64,000 nt of DNA from Pseudoprimorskyibacter insulae. Lineage in GTDB: Bacteria; Pseudomonadota; Alphaproteobacteria; Rhodobacterales; Rhodobacteraceae. The position numbers and the translations under genes were made by a program. Under the pieces are notes generated by a model, which ran no database searches, was not told the origin of the DNA, and saw only the letters and a list, made by a program, of their open reading frames with translations. Positions within the stretch are counted from its first letter, which is position 1. Each line of letters starts with the position of its first letter. The DNA lies in NCBI RefSeq assembly GCF_900302505.1, contig NZ_OMOJ01000003.1, positions 1 to 64,000 of the forward strand, given 5' to 3'. Positions 41,821 to 51,102 of this stretch are shown here, one piece after another.

Positions 41821-42945
41821 ATGAACGATCTTCTTCTTATTGCCTCCGAACTGAACGCAGCCACCGGCCTTGTCGATCTTCTTTCGCGCCGCCGGGTTGC
41901 CGTCACCGAAGACGCCAAAGAAAAGGCCGCAGCCTTGGTTTGCAGCGCCGCGCATGAAACCTCGCTTGGGGGGCAGCGCGCCTTGGTTGAGCTGGCCCGC
42001 ACCGCCGGTGCCAAACAGATCCACGTGATCCACGAAAATGCCGACGCCTTCGCCGTCGAAGAAGAACTGGGCGGTCGTTTGCAGCGCATCCACCTGCCCC
42101 AGTCCGGCACCGCGGTTTTGTCGAACGGTCCCATGATGTTGCTGGCCGATCTGATTGCGTCGGCTCATGCCCCTATGGTGGCCGCAGATGCCGCGACCGG
42201 TGCCTTGATCGATATGGCCACCCGCGTTGCTGGCTTTGATGTGGGCGTCTTCATCAACGGCCCCTCGGGCAGCGGCAAAGAGGTTCTGGCCCGCACCATC
42301 CACGAAAAATCCCCCCGCGCTGGTAAGCCCTTCATCGCCATCAACTGCGCCGCCATTCCTGAAAACATGCTTGAATCGGTGCTGTTCGGCCATGAGAAAG
42401 GCGCCTTCACCGGCGCGACCACCGCAAACACCGGCATCATGCGCGCCGCCGATGGTGGCACCTTGCTGCTGGATGAAATCTCGGAAATGCCGCTGTCGCT
42501 TCAGGCCAAGCTGCTGCGCGTGCTTCAGGAACGCAAAGTGACCCCGCTGGGCACCCAGAAGGAAATCGAGGTTGATATCCGCGTGATCGCCACCTCGAAC
42601 CGCGACATGGAGATCGAGGTTCAGAAGGGCACCTTCCGCGAAGACCTGTACTACCGCCTGAACGTGTTCCCGCTGGAAACCACCGCGCTGGCTCAGCGCA
42701 GCGCCGATGTGCCGGTTCTGGCCCAAGCCATGCTGCGTCGTCACACCGGCCCCGGCCAGACCGTGCCGCTGCTGAGTGCGGACGCCTGCGCCATTCTGGC
42801 CAAGCACAGCTGGCCCGGCAACGTGCGTGAATTGGAAAACGTCATGCAGCGCGCGCTGGTGCTGTGCGACGGGCAATCCGTGCGTCCGCAAGACATCATG
42901 CTGAACGCCCGCACCGCGGCCCTGCGCCCGGTTCGCGCGGCCTGA
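41821..42945 (+). CDS. fleT: Sigma-54 activator FleT-like, lacking a DNA-binding domain
   Basis: A 374-residue bacterial enhancer-binding protein. The first about 120 residues are a diverged N-terminal domain. The AAA+ domain shows Walker [10 protein letters not shown], the sigma-54 contact loop KGAFTGA, Walker [14 protein letters not shown] and [13 protein letters not shown]. The protein stops about 30 residues after the AAA+ domain ([20 protein letters not shown]) with no Fis-type helix-turn-helix. In R. sphaeroides FleT has exactly this truncation and works with FleQ as a mixed complex. It heads the fliEFGHIJ operon; fleQ is not in the window. Confidence 0.9.
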   Translation: MNDLLLIASELNAATGLVDLLSRRRVAVTEDAKEKAAALVCSAAHETSLGGQRALVELARTAGAKQIHVIHENADAFAVEEELGGRLQRIHLPQSGTAVLSNGPMMLLADLIASAHAPMVAADAATGALIDMATRVAGFDVGVFINGPSGSGKEVLARTIHEKSPRAGKPFIAINCAAIPENMLESVLFGHEKGAFTGATTANTGIMRAADGGTLLLDEISEMPLSLQAKLLRVLQERKVTPLGTQKEIEVDIRVIATSNRDMEIEVQKGTFREDLYYRLNVFPLETTALAQRSADVPVLAQAMLRRHTGPGQTVPLLSADACAILAKHSWPGNVRELENVMQRALVLCDGQSVRPQDIMLNARTAALRPVRAA

Positions 42946-42955
42946 GGAGGCAGCC

Positions 42956-43279
42956 ATGCTGGTATCCGGCCCATCCATTGTTCAAAGCGCGACCGCCGTC
43001 GGTCAGGCCAATCAGGTCAACCGCCCCGAACCGGCTGGCAAAGCGGACAAACCCAACGGTCCCAGCTTTGCCGAGCGCGTGGGCAATGCCGTCAATCAAG
43101 TCGCCGATCAGCAAAGCCAGGCCGCACAGGCCGCCAAGGATTTCGAAGTCGGCAAAACCAACGATATCGCCGCAGTGATGGTTGAACAGCAGGTCGCCTC
43201 GCTTGGGTTTCAGCTGACGTTGAACGTGCGGAACAAGGCGCTGAACGCCTATCGCGACATCATGAATATGCCGGTCTGA
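42956..43279 (+). CDS. fliE: Flagellar MS-ring/rod adapter FliE
   Basis: A 107-residue protein with the FliE pattern: FAERVGNAVNQVADQQSQAA in the middle and VMVEQQVASLGFQLTLNVRN then KALNAYRDIMNMPV at the end. It joins the MS-ring to the proximal rod. GGAGG lies six bases before the ATG. Confidence 0.94.
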   Translation: MLVSGPSIVQSATAVGQANQVNRPEPAGKADKPNGPSFAERVGNAVNQVADQQSQAAQAAKDFEVGKTNDIAAVMVEQQVASLGFQLTLNVRNKALNAYRDIMNMPV

Positions 43280-43313
43280 CCGGCGATAAGAACGAACAGG
43301 CAGGAACCAACTC

Positions 43314-45008
43314 ATGACCGATACGTCCGGGTCTTTGACAACGCAGAGCGGCACGCAGTCGCTGATTGCCCGCGCCCGTGGTGCCTTGTCCCAGCTGAAC
43401 GGCGTGGCCGAACAGCCCGCCATTCGCCGCGCCCTGCCCGCCGTGCTGATCGTTGGTGCCGCCGCTTTGGGCCTTCTGGCCTATTTGCTGCTGACCCCGC
43501 CGGACCGCGTTGGCCTGCAAACCGGCCTGCCCGAGGCGGAAAAGGGCCGCGCGCTTGAGGTGTTGGTTGCAGGCGGTTTCAACGCCCAGCTTGACCCGGC
43601 CACCGGCGGTCTGACCGTCAATTCCGATGAATATCACCGCGCCCGCATGGCGCTGGCGCTGGAAGGTCTGCCGCAGGGCACGCCCGATGGTCTGTCGACG
43701 ATCACCGATATGCCCATGGGCACCTCGCGCTCGGTCGAAGCGGCCCGTCTGCGCCGGATGCAGGAACTGGACCTTGCCCAGTCGATCGCCGAATTGCAGC
43801 CTGTCCGCAGCGCCCGCGTGCATTTGGCCCTGCCCGAACGGACCGCTTTTGTTCGTGACACCCAGCCGCCGCGCGCCTCGGTCTTTCTTCAGATCGCGCC
43901 GGGCATGGCGCTGACCGAAACACAAGTTCGCGCCGTGGTCAGCCTTGTGTCGACCGCCGTGCCGAACATGCCGCACGAAAACGTGTCGGTGGTCGATCAG
44001 ACCGGGCGTCTTTTGTCGAATGACAGCAATGACCCGCTGCAAGGTCAGACCGACCGCGAATTGCGCCACCAGTTGCAGCTTGAACGCCTCTACCGCGATC
44101 GCATCGTCTCGCTCGTGTCTCCCATCGTTGGCAGTGACAACGTCGCCGTCGAAGTGACGCTGGACATGGATTTCACCCGCTCTGAGGTCACGTCCGAAGA
44201 ATATAACCCCCGCGCCACCGCTGTTCGCAGCGAACAAGAGTCGATGGAGGAAAGCACCAGCCCGCAGGCGCGCGGCATTCCCGGCGCGGTGTCCAACACC
44301 CCCCCGAATGAGGCCGATCTGACCGCGGCTGGCCCAGCTGGCAACACGCAAGAACCGGCCAAAAGCAAATCCTCATCCACGACCCGCAACTACGAAGTCA
44401 GCCGCCGGGTGGAAACCACCACGCCGCAGACCGCGCAGATCAAGCGGGTGAATGCCGCGATCCTGCTGCGTGCGCCCAAGTCGGACGATCCCACCGCGCC
44501 CGCCACGCTGGACCCGACCCTAATGGAAGAGGTCGAGCGTCTGGCCAAAAGCGCCGTGGGCTTTGAAAACCAGCGCGGCGATATCGTCACCGTCAGCTCT
44601 ACCCCGTTCGTTGAAACCTTCAGCCTGCCCGAACCGGCATGGCACGAGGCCCAATGGCTGCCACAGGCGGGCCGCGTTCTGGCGCAGGTGGTGATCCTTG
44701 GGATCGTGATCCTTGGCGTGGTGCGCCCGCTGCTGGATCGTATGCTGCCCGCCGCCTCGTCGCCGGTCGATCATATGCCGATTGAGGTGGAAAGCTCGGA
44801 AACGGTTGAAGTGGCCAAGGGCGAAACCCTGCAAGCGCTGCGTGCCAGACTGCACGGTTCCGCCCCCGATGCAGACGATCTGAACGGCGCGATTTCCTAC
44901 GAAGAAAAGGTTGAACTTCTGCGCGCCATCGCTGGCGCGGAATCCGGCCGCATCGCCAATGTGTTCCAGGCGATGATCGCCCCGCCACAGGAAGAAGAAG
45001 ACGCATGA
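43314..45008 (+). CDS. fliF: Flagellar MS-ring protein FliF
   Basis: A 564-residue membrane protein with helices at about 40-60 and 450-470, periplasmic ring-building motifs between (PEAEKGRALEVLVAGGFNAQ; ARVHLALPERTAFVRDTQPP; SRRVETTTPQTAQIKRVNAA), and a short cytoplasmic end (YEEKVELLRAIAGAESGRIA) that binds FliG. It forms the base on which rotor and export gate assemble. Confidence 0.95.
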   Translation: MTDTSGSLTTQSGTQSLIARARGALSQLNGVAEQPAIRRALPAVLIVGAAALGLLAYLLLTPPDRVGLQTGLPEAEKGRALEVLVAGGFNAQLDPATGGLTVNSDEYHRARMALALEGLPQGTPDGLSTITDMPMGTSRSVEAARLRRMQELDLAQSIAELQPVRSARVHLALPERTAFVRDTQPPRASVFLQIAPGMALTETQVRAVVSLVSTAVPNMPHENVSVVDQTGRLLSNDSNDPLQGQTDRELRHQLQLERLYRDRIVSLVSPIVGSDNVAVEVTLDMDFTRSEVTSEEYNPRATAVRSEQESMEESTSPQARGIPGAVSNTPPNEADLTAAGPAGNTQEPAKSKSSSTTRNYEVSRRVETTTPQTAQIKRVNAAILLRAPKSDDPTAPATLDPTLMEEVERLAKSAVGFENQRGDIVTVSSTPFVETFSLPEPAWHEAQWLPQAGRVLAQVVILGIVILGVVRPLLDRMLPAASSPVDHMPIEVESSETVEVAKGETLQALRARLHGSAPDADDLNGAISYEEKVELLRAIAGAESGRIANVFQAMIAPPQEEEDA

Positions 45009-46036
45009 GCCCCGTTATGTCCAGAAAAGACCTGAGCTTTGAGCAACTGTCACCGGTTCAGCGGGCCGCCATCCTGATGATGCTGGTGGGTGAGGAAACC
45101 GCCGCCCACGTCCTCAAGGCCATGAGCCCGTCGGAGGTCGAAGAACTGGGAGCGGCGATGTACACCGTGCGCGGCGTCAGCCATGAAACCGTGGATGCGG
45201 TGCTGGACGAATTCTTCGACATGCTGCGCGACCAGACCGATATCGGCTATGGGGCCAATGCCTATGTGCGCAATGTTCTGAACAACGCGCTGGGGTCGTA
45301 CAAGGCGCAGTCGGTTCTGAGCCGCATCAAGCCCGCCAGTTCCGAACGCCCGATTGAGATTTTGGACTGGATGGATGCCCCCGCCATCGCGGAACTGATC
45401 TTGGACGAACACCCGCAGATCATCTCGCTCATTGTGGCCTCGCTTGATTTTTCGCAGGCCGCCGATGTGCTGAAGCTGCTGCCCGAAGACCTACAGCCCG
45501 AGATCGTGCAGCGCGTCGCCAACCTGACCACGGTTCAGCCCGAAGCCCTGCGCGAGCTTGAAGAAGTCATGCAGCGCAAGTTCAAGGCCAACACAACCCT
45601 GCGCGCCTCGCAGATTGGCGGCGTGAAGGCGGCGGCGAAGATCATGAACTTTACCCGCCAGAACATGGAGCAACGCATCCTCAAAGAGATCAAGAAAGAC
45701 GACAAGGATCTTATGGAAGCGCTGCAAGACAACATGTTTGTTTTCGAGAACCTGATCAAATCCGACGATCGCGCCTTGCAGACCCTGCTGCGCGGCATCG
45801 AACAGGAAATTCTGGTCATGGCCCTCAAGGGGGCGGATGGCGCGCTGCGCAGCAAGCTGCTGGGCTGTATGTCCACCCGCGCCGCCGCCAATATCATGGA
45901 CGAGATGGACTCGCTTGGCCCGGTGCGCCTGACAGCGGTTCAACAGGCCCAGAAAGAGGTCATCTCCGTGGCCCGCCGTCTGGCGGACGAAGGCACCATC
46001 ACGCTGGCCGGTCGCGGCGGCGAAAAGATGGTGTAA
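45005..46036 (+). CDS. fliG: Rotor switch protein FliG
   Basis: A 343-residue protein with N-terminal (LSPVQRAAILMMLVGEETAA), middle (DEHPQIISLIVASLDFSQAA; the EHPQ motif) and C-terminal torque domains (FENLIKSDDRALQTLLRGIE with charged torque helix, then KLLGCMSTRAAANIMDEMDS). It couples stator movement to rotor rotation. The ATG overlaps the fliF stop (ATGA). Confidence 0.96.
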   Translation: MSPVMSRKDLSFEQLSPVQRAAILMMLVGEETAAHVLKAMSPSEVEELGAAMYTVRGVSHETVDAVLDEFFDMLRDQTDIGYGANAYVRNVLNNALGSYKAQSVLSRIKPASSERPIEILDWMDAPAIAELILDEHPQIISLIVASLDFSQAADVLKLLPEDLQPEIVQRVANLTTVQPEALRELEEVMQRKFKANTTLRASQIGGVKAAAKIMNFTRQNMEQRILKEIKKDDKDLMEALQDNMFVFENLIKSDDRALQTLLRGIEQEILVMALKGADGALRSKLLGCMSTRAAANIMDEMDSLGPVRLTAVQQAQKEVISVARRLADEGTITLAGRGGEKMV

Positions 46037-46042
46037 CCGGGG

Positions 46043-46864
46043 ATGGCCGCGCAATCCGTTCAACCGCTGGATCGTGATGCGATCATGAAACTGGTGCAGG
46101 ATGCCGATGTATCCTTCCGGCGCCGGGCCGACCTACCCTTTGGTCAGACAGATGACGCGCCGGATTTCGTGGCCCGCCCGGCCAATGGTGCGCCTAGCGT
46201 CCAAGAGCCAACCACTGCGCCCGACCCCGCGCCCGCACCGCCCGTTGATGCCGAGACCGCACCCGAGCCTATGCCGGAAGCCGCCGCGCCTCAGGCCGAA
46301 GCCGAGGCATTCTCGCCCGCGCCGCCCCCCGAGGAAATCGATCTGGAGGCAATCCGCCTTGCCGGGATCGAAGAGGGGCGCGCCGCAATGCAGGCCGAAA
46401 TGGAGGCCGCGATTGAGGCCGCCCGCGCCGAAGGTCATGCCGCAGGCCGCACCGAGGCCGAAGAAAACCTGGCCGATGCCCGGTTGGCCTTTCTGTCCGC
46501 GATCAACGGCCTTCAGGCCCAAACCGATGACGTGATGGTCGGCCTTCGCGCCCAGTTGACCGATGCCGTTCAGCAATTGGCCGCGCAGCGTGCCGGGGCG
46601 GCGATCGACGCCATGCCACTGCAATTCCGCGTGCGGATCGACAATCTGGCCCGCAGCCTGTCGCATGCTGTAGGCGATACGCGCCTGCGCCTGCACCCCG
46701 AGGATCTGGCCGCGATCAAACCGCATCTGGATGGCAGCGACCTGCTGTCAGGCGCCCGCATCCGCCCCGATGACAGCCTGTCGCGCGGGGATATCGTTTT
46801 GCGCGTCGGGGACATCGCCATGGAGGACATCATGCGCCCGATCAAACCGGAGGCTAAGGCATGA
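46043..46864 (+). CDS. fliH: Export ATPase regulator FliH
   Basis: A 273-residue protein with a Pro/Ala-rich N-terminal half, a coiled coil (EGRAAMQAEMEAAIEAARAE with GxxxG-type spacing AEGHAAG) and a C-terminal FliI-binding end (LHPEDLAAIKPHL). Identified by its place between fliG and fliI and the coiled-coil layout; the primary sequence is diverged, as usual for FliH. Confidence 0.85.
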   Translation: MAAQSVQPLDRDAIMKLVQDADVSFRRRADLPFGQTDDAPDFVARPANGAPSVQEPTTAPDPAPAPPVDAETAPEPMPEAAAPQAEAEAFSPAPPPEEIDLEAIRLAGIEEGRAAMQAEMEAAIEAARAEGHAAGRTEAEENLADARLAFLSAINGLQAQTDDVMVGLRAQLTDAVQQLAAQRAGAAIDAMPLQFRVRIDNLARSLSHAVGDTRLRLHPEDLAAIKPHLDGSDLLSGARIRPDDSLSRGDIVLRVGDIAMEDIMRPIKPEAKA

Positions 46865-48192
46865 GCTTGCTATTGGACCGCCTGACCGCCGATCTGCCAC
46901 AAGCCGCCGCGCCTACGCCACGTATGACTGGGCAGGTGCTCCGTTATGATGGGCTGATCCTGGAATGCGCAGGCTTTCCGGCAAGCCCAGGCACGATCTG
47001 CGAAATTTCCACCGAAGACGGTCGCCCCGTACGCGGCGAGGTGGTGGGCTTTGCAGACGGGCGCAATCTGTTGTTTCTGGACCAACCGGGCGCGCGGATC
47101 ACCGTGGGCGCGACCGTCACGCGCTTGTCCGGCGGCCATGATATGCGCATCGGACCCGAGGTGTTGGGCCGCGTTTTGGACGCCGAAGGCGATCCACTCG
47201 ATACCCTGCCCGCGCCGCATAGCCCGGATCTGTGGCCCTTGGCGGGCCGGATGCAGAACCCGCTGGCCCGCCAGCCCGTGGATCAGGCGCTGGATGTGGG
47301 CGTGCGCATTCTGAATGCCGCCCTGACTGTGGGACGTGGTCAACGCGTTGGCATCATCGCCGGATCGGGCGTAGGTAAATCCGTTCTGATCGAGATGATG
47401 ACCCACAACACCGACGCCGACATCGTGGTGGTTGGCCTGATCGGCGAACGCGCCCGCGAGGTGGGCGCTTTTGTTGGCCAGATCATGCGCGGCAAGACCG
47501 CCGACAAAACCTGCGTGATTGCTGTGCCTGCCGACCGCTCGCCGCTGCTGCGCTTGCGGGCCGCGCATCGCGCCACCGCCGTGGCCGAATATTTCCGGGC
47601 GCAGGGCAAGCAGGTCATGTTGATCATGGACAGCCTGACCCGCGTCGCCCATGCCCGCCGCGAGGTTGGCCTTGCCCTTGGCGAACAGCCCACGGCCAAG
47701 GGCTATCCGCCGTCGGTCGTGTCGATGATCCCCAGCCTGATCGAACGCGCCGGCCCCGGCCTGCCCGGCGAAGGGTCAATCACCGCGTTTTACACCATCC
47801 TGGCCGATGGCGATGACACGACCAATGACCCGGTCGTCGACACCGCCCGCGCCATTCTGGACGGGCATTTCGTGCTGTCCCGATCGCAGGCGCAGATGGG
47901 CATCTATCCCGCTGTCGACCTGCCGCAATCGGTCAGCCGCGTGATGACCGACATCGTCACGCCCGAACATAACGCCGCCGCGACCAAGCTGCGCCGGATG
48001 ATTTCGCTCTATATGGAGAACCGCGACATGATGCTGATGGGTGCCTACAGCCCCGGCCAAGACGCGGAACTTGATGAGGCCGTCCGGCTTTGGCCGCAGA
48101 TCCTTGACCTGATCCGTCAGGGCAAATCCGAAAAATCCGATTTCAGAAGCAGTCGCAGTGACTTGCTTGCCCTATGTGGAGGCACCCTATGA
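46861..48192 (+). CDS. fliI: Flagellar export ATPase FliI
   Basis: A 443-residue F1-beta-like ATPase: Walker A IAGSGVGKSVLIE, GERAREVGAFV, Walker B VMLIMDSLTRVAHARREVGL with the arginine-rich stretch, and GEQPTAKGYPPSV. It unfolds and delivers export substrates at the base of the gate. It overlaps fliH and fliJ by four bases each. Confidence 0.96.
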   Translation: MSLLLDRLTADLPQAAAPTPRMTGQVLRYDGLILECAGFPASPGTICEISTEDGRPVRGEVVGFADGRNLLFLDQPGARITVGATVTRLSGGHDMRIGPEVLGRVLDAEGDPLDTLPAPHSPDLWPLAGRMQNPLARQPVDQALDVGVRILNAALTVGRGQRVGIIAGSGVGKSVLIEMMTHNTDADIVVVGLIGERAREVGAFVGQIMRGKTADKTCVIAVPADRSPLLRLRAAHRATAVAEYFRAQGKQVMLIMDSLTRVAHARREVGLALGEQPTAKGYPPSVVSMIPSLIERAGPGLPGEGSITAFYTILADGDDTTNDPVVDTARAILDGHFVLSRSQAQMGIYPAVDLPQSVSRVMTDIVTPEHNAAATKLRRMISLYMENRDMMLMGAYSPGQDAELDEAVRLWPQILDLIRQGKSEKSDFRSSRSDLLALCGGTL

Positions 48193-48602
48193 AGCGCAAA
48201 GCCCGTCTTTCTCAACTCATGGCCCTACAGGAAAAGAAGACCCGCGCCGAAATCGCGCGTCGCGTCAATACAGCGGCACAAGAACATGAAAAGACGGAGC
48301 AAACGCTGACGCATGTTCAGGCATTGCTGCGCGAAAAGGCCAATTCTCCGGGTCAGGTCATGACCGCGGCGGACCTGTCGGCGCAGCATTGGCTGGGCAC
48401 GGCGCTGGCCGGGCAGATGACAACGCTGAAAAACCGCAGCGAGGAGTCGCAGAAGCGGTTCAACGACCTGAAAGACCAACTGAACCTGCAATCGCAACGT
48501 GAACGGATCGTTGCAGAAAAAGCGCTTGAGGCCAAGCGTCAGGCCCGCGCCCATGCGCAGGCCATGGCGGATGAAGCCATGGCAGACCGCCCGCGCAAGT
48601 GA
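48189..48602 (+). CDS. fliJ: Export chaperone/central stalk FliJ
   Basis: A 137-residue coiled-coil protein (RLSQLMALQEKKTRAEIARR to ERIVAEKALEAKRQARAHAQ). It sits in the FliI hexamer like the gamma subunit of ATP synthase. The ATG at 48189 has GGAGG six bases upstream and overlaps the fliI stop (ATGA), so it is preferred over an ATG five codons earlier. Confidence 0.88.
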   Translation: MKRKARLSQLMALQEKKTRAEIARRVNTAAQEHEKTEQTLTHVQALLREKANSPGQVMTAADLSAQHWLGTALAGQMTTLKNRSEESQKRFNDLKDQLNLQSQRERIVAEKALEAKRQARAHAQAMADEAMADRPRK

Positions 48603-48605
48603 ACT

Positions 48606-48621
48606 TGGCACCGGGCTTGCA
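48606..48621 (+). promoter_or_regulatory. Sigma-54 promoter of fliK-fliLMN
   Basis: TGGCACCGGGCTTGCA, perfect -24/-12 match, four bases after the fliJ stop and 45 bases before the fliK ATG. Confidence 0.9.
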
Positions 48622-48665
48622 CCTGTTGACTGCGCACCGCGCCAATCCAAGACCAAGAGGACCTG

Positions 48666-50495
48666 ATGACCAACGCCTTGTCGCTCGATCTTCCGAAGCC
48701 GGGACAGACGGCCAAGCCTGAGGGCAATCCGCTAATGGCGGGTGCTGCGCTACAGGTGCAGACTGCCGAAGGTGCGCCGAAGGGCAAGCCTCTGCCCGCC
48801 AATTTTGCCGATGTGATGATGGCTTTGCCGCAGGGCATGACCTCGGGATCAGCCTTGGGGGTTGCTACTGGTACTGGAGAGGCCGCCACGGCTGATGCCC
48901 CGACCCTAGACCCCGCCTTGGCCATTGCTTTGCCCGGCGATCAGGCTGCATCCGCCGACGACACCACGCGCCAGTTGGCGGCGATGGGCTTGCCGACCGC
49001 AGGCATTGTTGAACCGAAAGCACCTGTGGAGGGCGCTGTTGTTGCCGCACCTGTTGTGACCGAGTCGAAGGCGCCCTTGCCTGCCTCGGCCCGCCATCCA
49101 AAATTGACCCCTGTCATACAGACCGCCAGCAAGCCTAATGGCGAGGCCGTGAAAACCGCTGTGCAGGCCGTAGCGCCTGAAGCGGTCGCCCCGGAAGAGG
49201 TCAAGCCTGACAGCGCCGAGATAATCCCGGTCGCTGCCCCAGTTGTCGCCGATACGCCTGCGCAGAAGAATGAAGAGGTGACCATTGGCGCACCGGCGCT
49301 CAAAGGCGCTGCTGACGCCGTTGCCGCGCCCGTCAAAGCGGCCACGCAGGACGCCGCGCCCAAAGGTGAAACCACGGCATCGCCGCAGATAAAGCCTGAG
49401 CAGGCCGCAGCAAACACCAGTACAGCCCCGGCCGCGAAACCCGTGAGCCATGCGCCCGAACAGGCCAATGCAGACACCGCACCCGTTGCGGACAGCCTGG
49501 ACACTCCAAACGCGGCCCCTGACCAGCCCAAGACCACGCAGAAAGCTGCGGAGGCCGCAATGCAGGTCCAAGCCGCGCCGCAGGCTCAGGCTCAGGCCAA
49601 AGCCGTTCAGCAAGCCGACCAACCCGCAGCGGTGGCAGCGCAGGCCGATGCGGCCAAACCCGCAGGAGATGGCGCCAAGCCACGCGGCACCCAGCGCCGC
49701 GGCGAAAGCACAGTAACCACCGCCAACCTCGAGGCACCCAAAGCGACCAACGCGGCCCCGCAGGCCACCCAAACCGCCGCACGCGCCGCGGCACCCGCGC
49801 CTGACAGCACGGTATTGGCCGAGGCCCCAGCATCGGACACGCCCCAGACCTATGACGCAGCTTCCCCGCGCGTCATCGCCAGCAAGCCAAGCGATGCGAT
49901 GGGCGTCGCCCAAGATGACTTAACGCCCGAACTGATTGTTCGCGCCGACCCCGAGACCCCGGCGAAGGCCGGGACGCTGCCGGAGACCGCTTCGGCCTCG
50001 TCGCCAGTCGCTTCGCCCTCCGTGACAGCTGTGGCGGGCAACAACGCGGCCCCGGCGCAGTCTTCGGCAGCACCTTCGCTGCCGATGACCGAAAGCAGCT
50101 GGCCGGAAACTCTTGTCGAACAGATCGAAGCCATGAGCTTTGGCGAAGGCGATCAGGTAGAAATCGTTCTGTCGCCGGAACGGCTTGGTAAGCTGCGCAT
50201 TCAAATGGAATTGCGCGACGGGGCCGCGACGGTTCAGATCATCACCGACAACCCCGAAGCCGCGCGCCTGTTCAACGACCAGCAAGGCCGCCTGTCTGAA
50301 ATGCTTCAGAAAGCCGGGCTTGATCTGGCAGGTCATCAGGCCGGCACCGGGTCTGGCCAGCGCGGCGAACGCGGCGATGGCACGCAGGACCGCGGCCCGT
50401 TGGGCAACCGCATGGCCGCCGATGATGCCGCGACGGAGCAACCGACCCAGCCGCGCAGGCCCCGCACTTCGAACCGCATTGATGTAGTCGCCTGA
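48666..50495 (+). CDS. fliK: Hook-length control protein FliK
   Basis: A 609-residue secreted ruler protein. About 470 residues are Ala/Pro/Glu-rich low complexity. The conserved C-terminal switch domain is at about 475-580 (VEQIEAMSFGEGDQVEIVLS, PERLGKLRIQMELRDGAATV, QIITDNPEAARLF). It measures hook length and flips FlhB from rod/hook to filament export. Length of the repeat-like middle is expected to set hook length. Confidence 0.9.
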   Translation: MTNALSLDLPKPGQTAKPEGNPLMAGAALQVQTAEGAPKGKPLPANFADVMMALPQGMTSGSALGVATGTGEAATADAPTLDPALAIALPGDQAASADDTTRQLAAMGLPTAGIVEPKAPVEGAVVAAPVVTESKAPLPASARHPKLTPVIQTASKPNGEAVKTAVQAVAPEAVAPEEVKPDSAEIIPVAAPVVADTPAQKNEEVTIGAPALKGAADAVAAPVKAATQDAAPKGETTASPQIKPEQAAANTSTAPAAKPVSHAPEQANADTAPVADSLDTPNAAPDQPKTTQKAAEAAMQVQAAPQAQAQAKAVQQADQPAAVAAQADAAKPAGDGAKPRGTQRRGESTVTTANLEAPKATNAAPQATQTAARAAAPAPDSTVLAEAPASDTPQTYDAASPRVIASKPSDAMGVAQDDLTPELIVRADPETPAKAGTLPETASASSPVASPSVTAVAGNNAAPAQSSAAPSLPMTESSWPETLVEQIEAMSFGEGDQVEIVLSPERLGKLRIQMELRDGAATVQIITDNPEAARLFNDQQGRLSEMLQKAGLDLAGHQAGTGSGQRGERGDGTQDRGPLGNRMAADDAATEQPTQPRRPRTSNRIDVVA

Positions 50496-50506
50496 GGACA
50501 GAGCAG

Positions 50507-51085
50507 ATGGCCGACAAGACCGATATAGACGAGCCCCAAAAGAAAAAGGGCGGATTGATTAAGAAGATCCTGATGTTCATCTTCGGGATCGCCCTTCTGG
50601 GCGGTGGCTTTTACGGCGGGATTTTCTATTCCGGTCAACAAATGTCGCCCAGCGAAGAGGTGCTGAAGCTCATTGAGCAGGACAAGGCCGATGCAGATGC
50701 CGAAGCCGAGGCCGCCGCTGAGGCAGAGCCGAGCAAAGTGGCAAAGGACATCCCGGAAACGCCGATGTTCACCACCAGCTACTATGAGTTCCCCGATCCG
50801 CTGACCACCAATCTGGCGGGGTCGACACGGTTTATTCAGCTCGGTGTGGGCCTGTCCACGCAATATGATGAATCGATCATCACCAATGTCGAAACCCATG
50901 CCATGGCCATCCGGTCGGATATGCTGGCTGTCATCAGCGGCTTTTCCGAAGCCGAAGTGACCGGCAAGGAAGGGCGTGACCGCCTGTCTGAGGCCCTCAA
51001 AAACGCGGTGAACGATCGCCTCGTTTCGCTCGAAGGCTTTGGTGGAATCGAAGATGTGTTCTTCCCCAGCTTCGTAATGCAATAA
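50507..51085 (+). CDS. fliL: Stator-associated protein FliL
   Basis: A 192-residue single-pass protein: basic start (PKKKGGLIKKI), membrane helix about 22-42, acidic linker, and periplasmic domain with YYEFPDPLTTNLAGSTRFIQ, LGVGLSTQYDE and GRDRLSEALKNAVNDRLVSL. It forms a ring around MotB and is required for swimming in R. sphaeroides. Confidence 0.92.
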   Translation: MADKTDIDEPQKKKGGLIKKILMFIFGIALLGGGFYGGIFYSGQQMSPSEEVLKLIEQDKADADAEAEAAAEAEPSKVAKDIPETPMFTTSYYEFPDPLTTNLAGSTRFIQLGVGLSTQYDESIITNVETHAMAIRSDMLAVISGFSEAEVTGKEGRDRLSEALKNAVNDRLVSLEGFGGIEDVFFPSFVMQ

Positions 51086-51102
51086 GGCCCTCGGGATCGA
51101 TC

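Noticed and set aside
41689-42978. 429-codon minus-strand open frame opposite fleT
   Set aside because: Shadow of the fleT coding frame; GC-rich third positions keep it open. No supported start.
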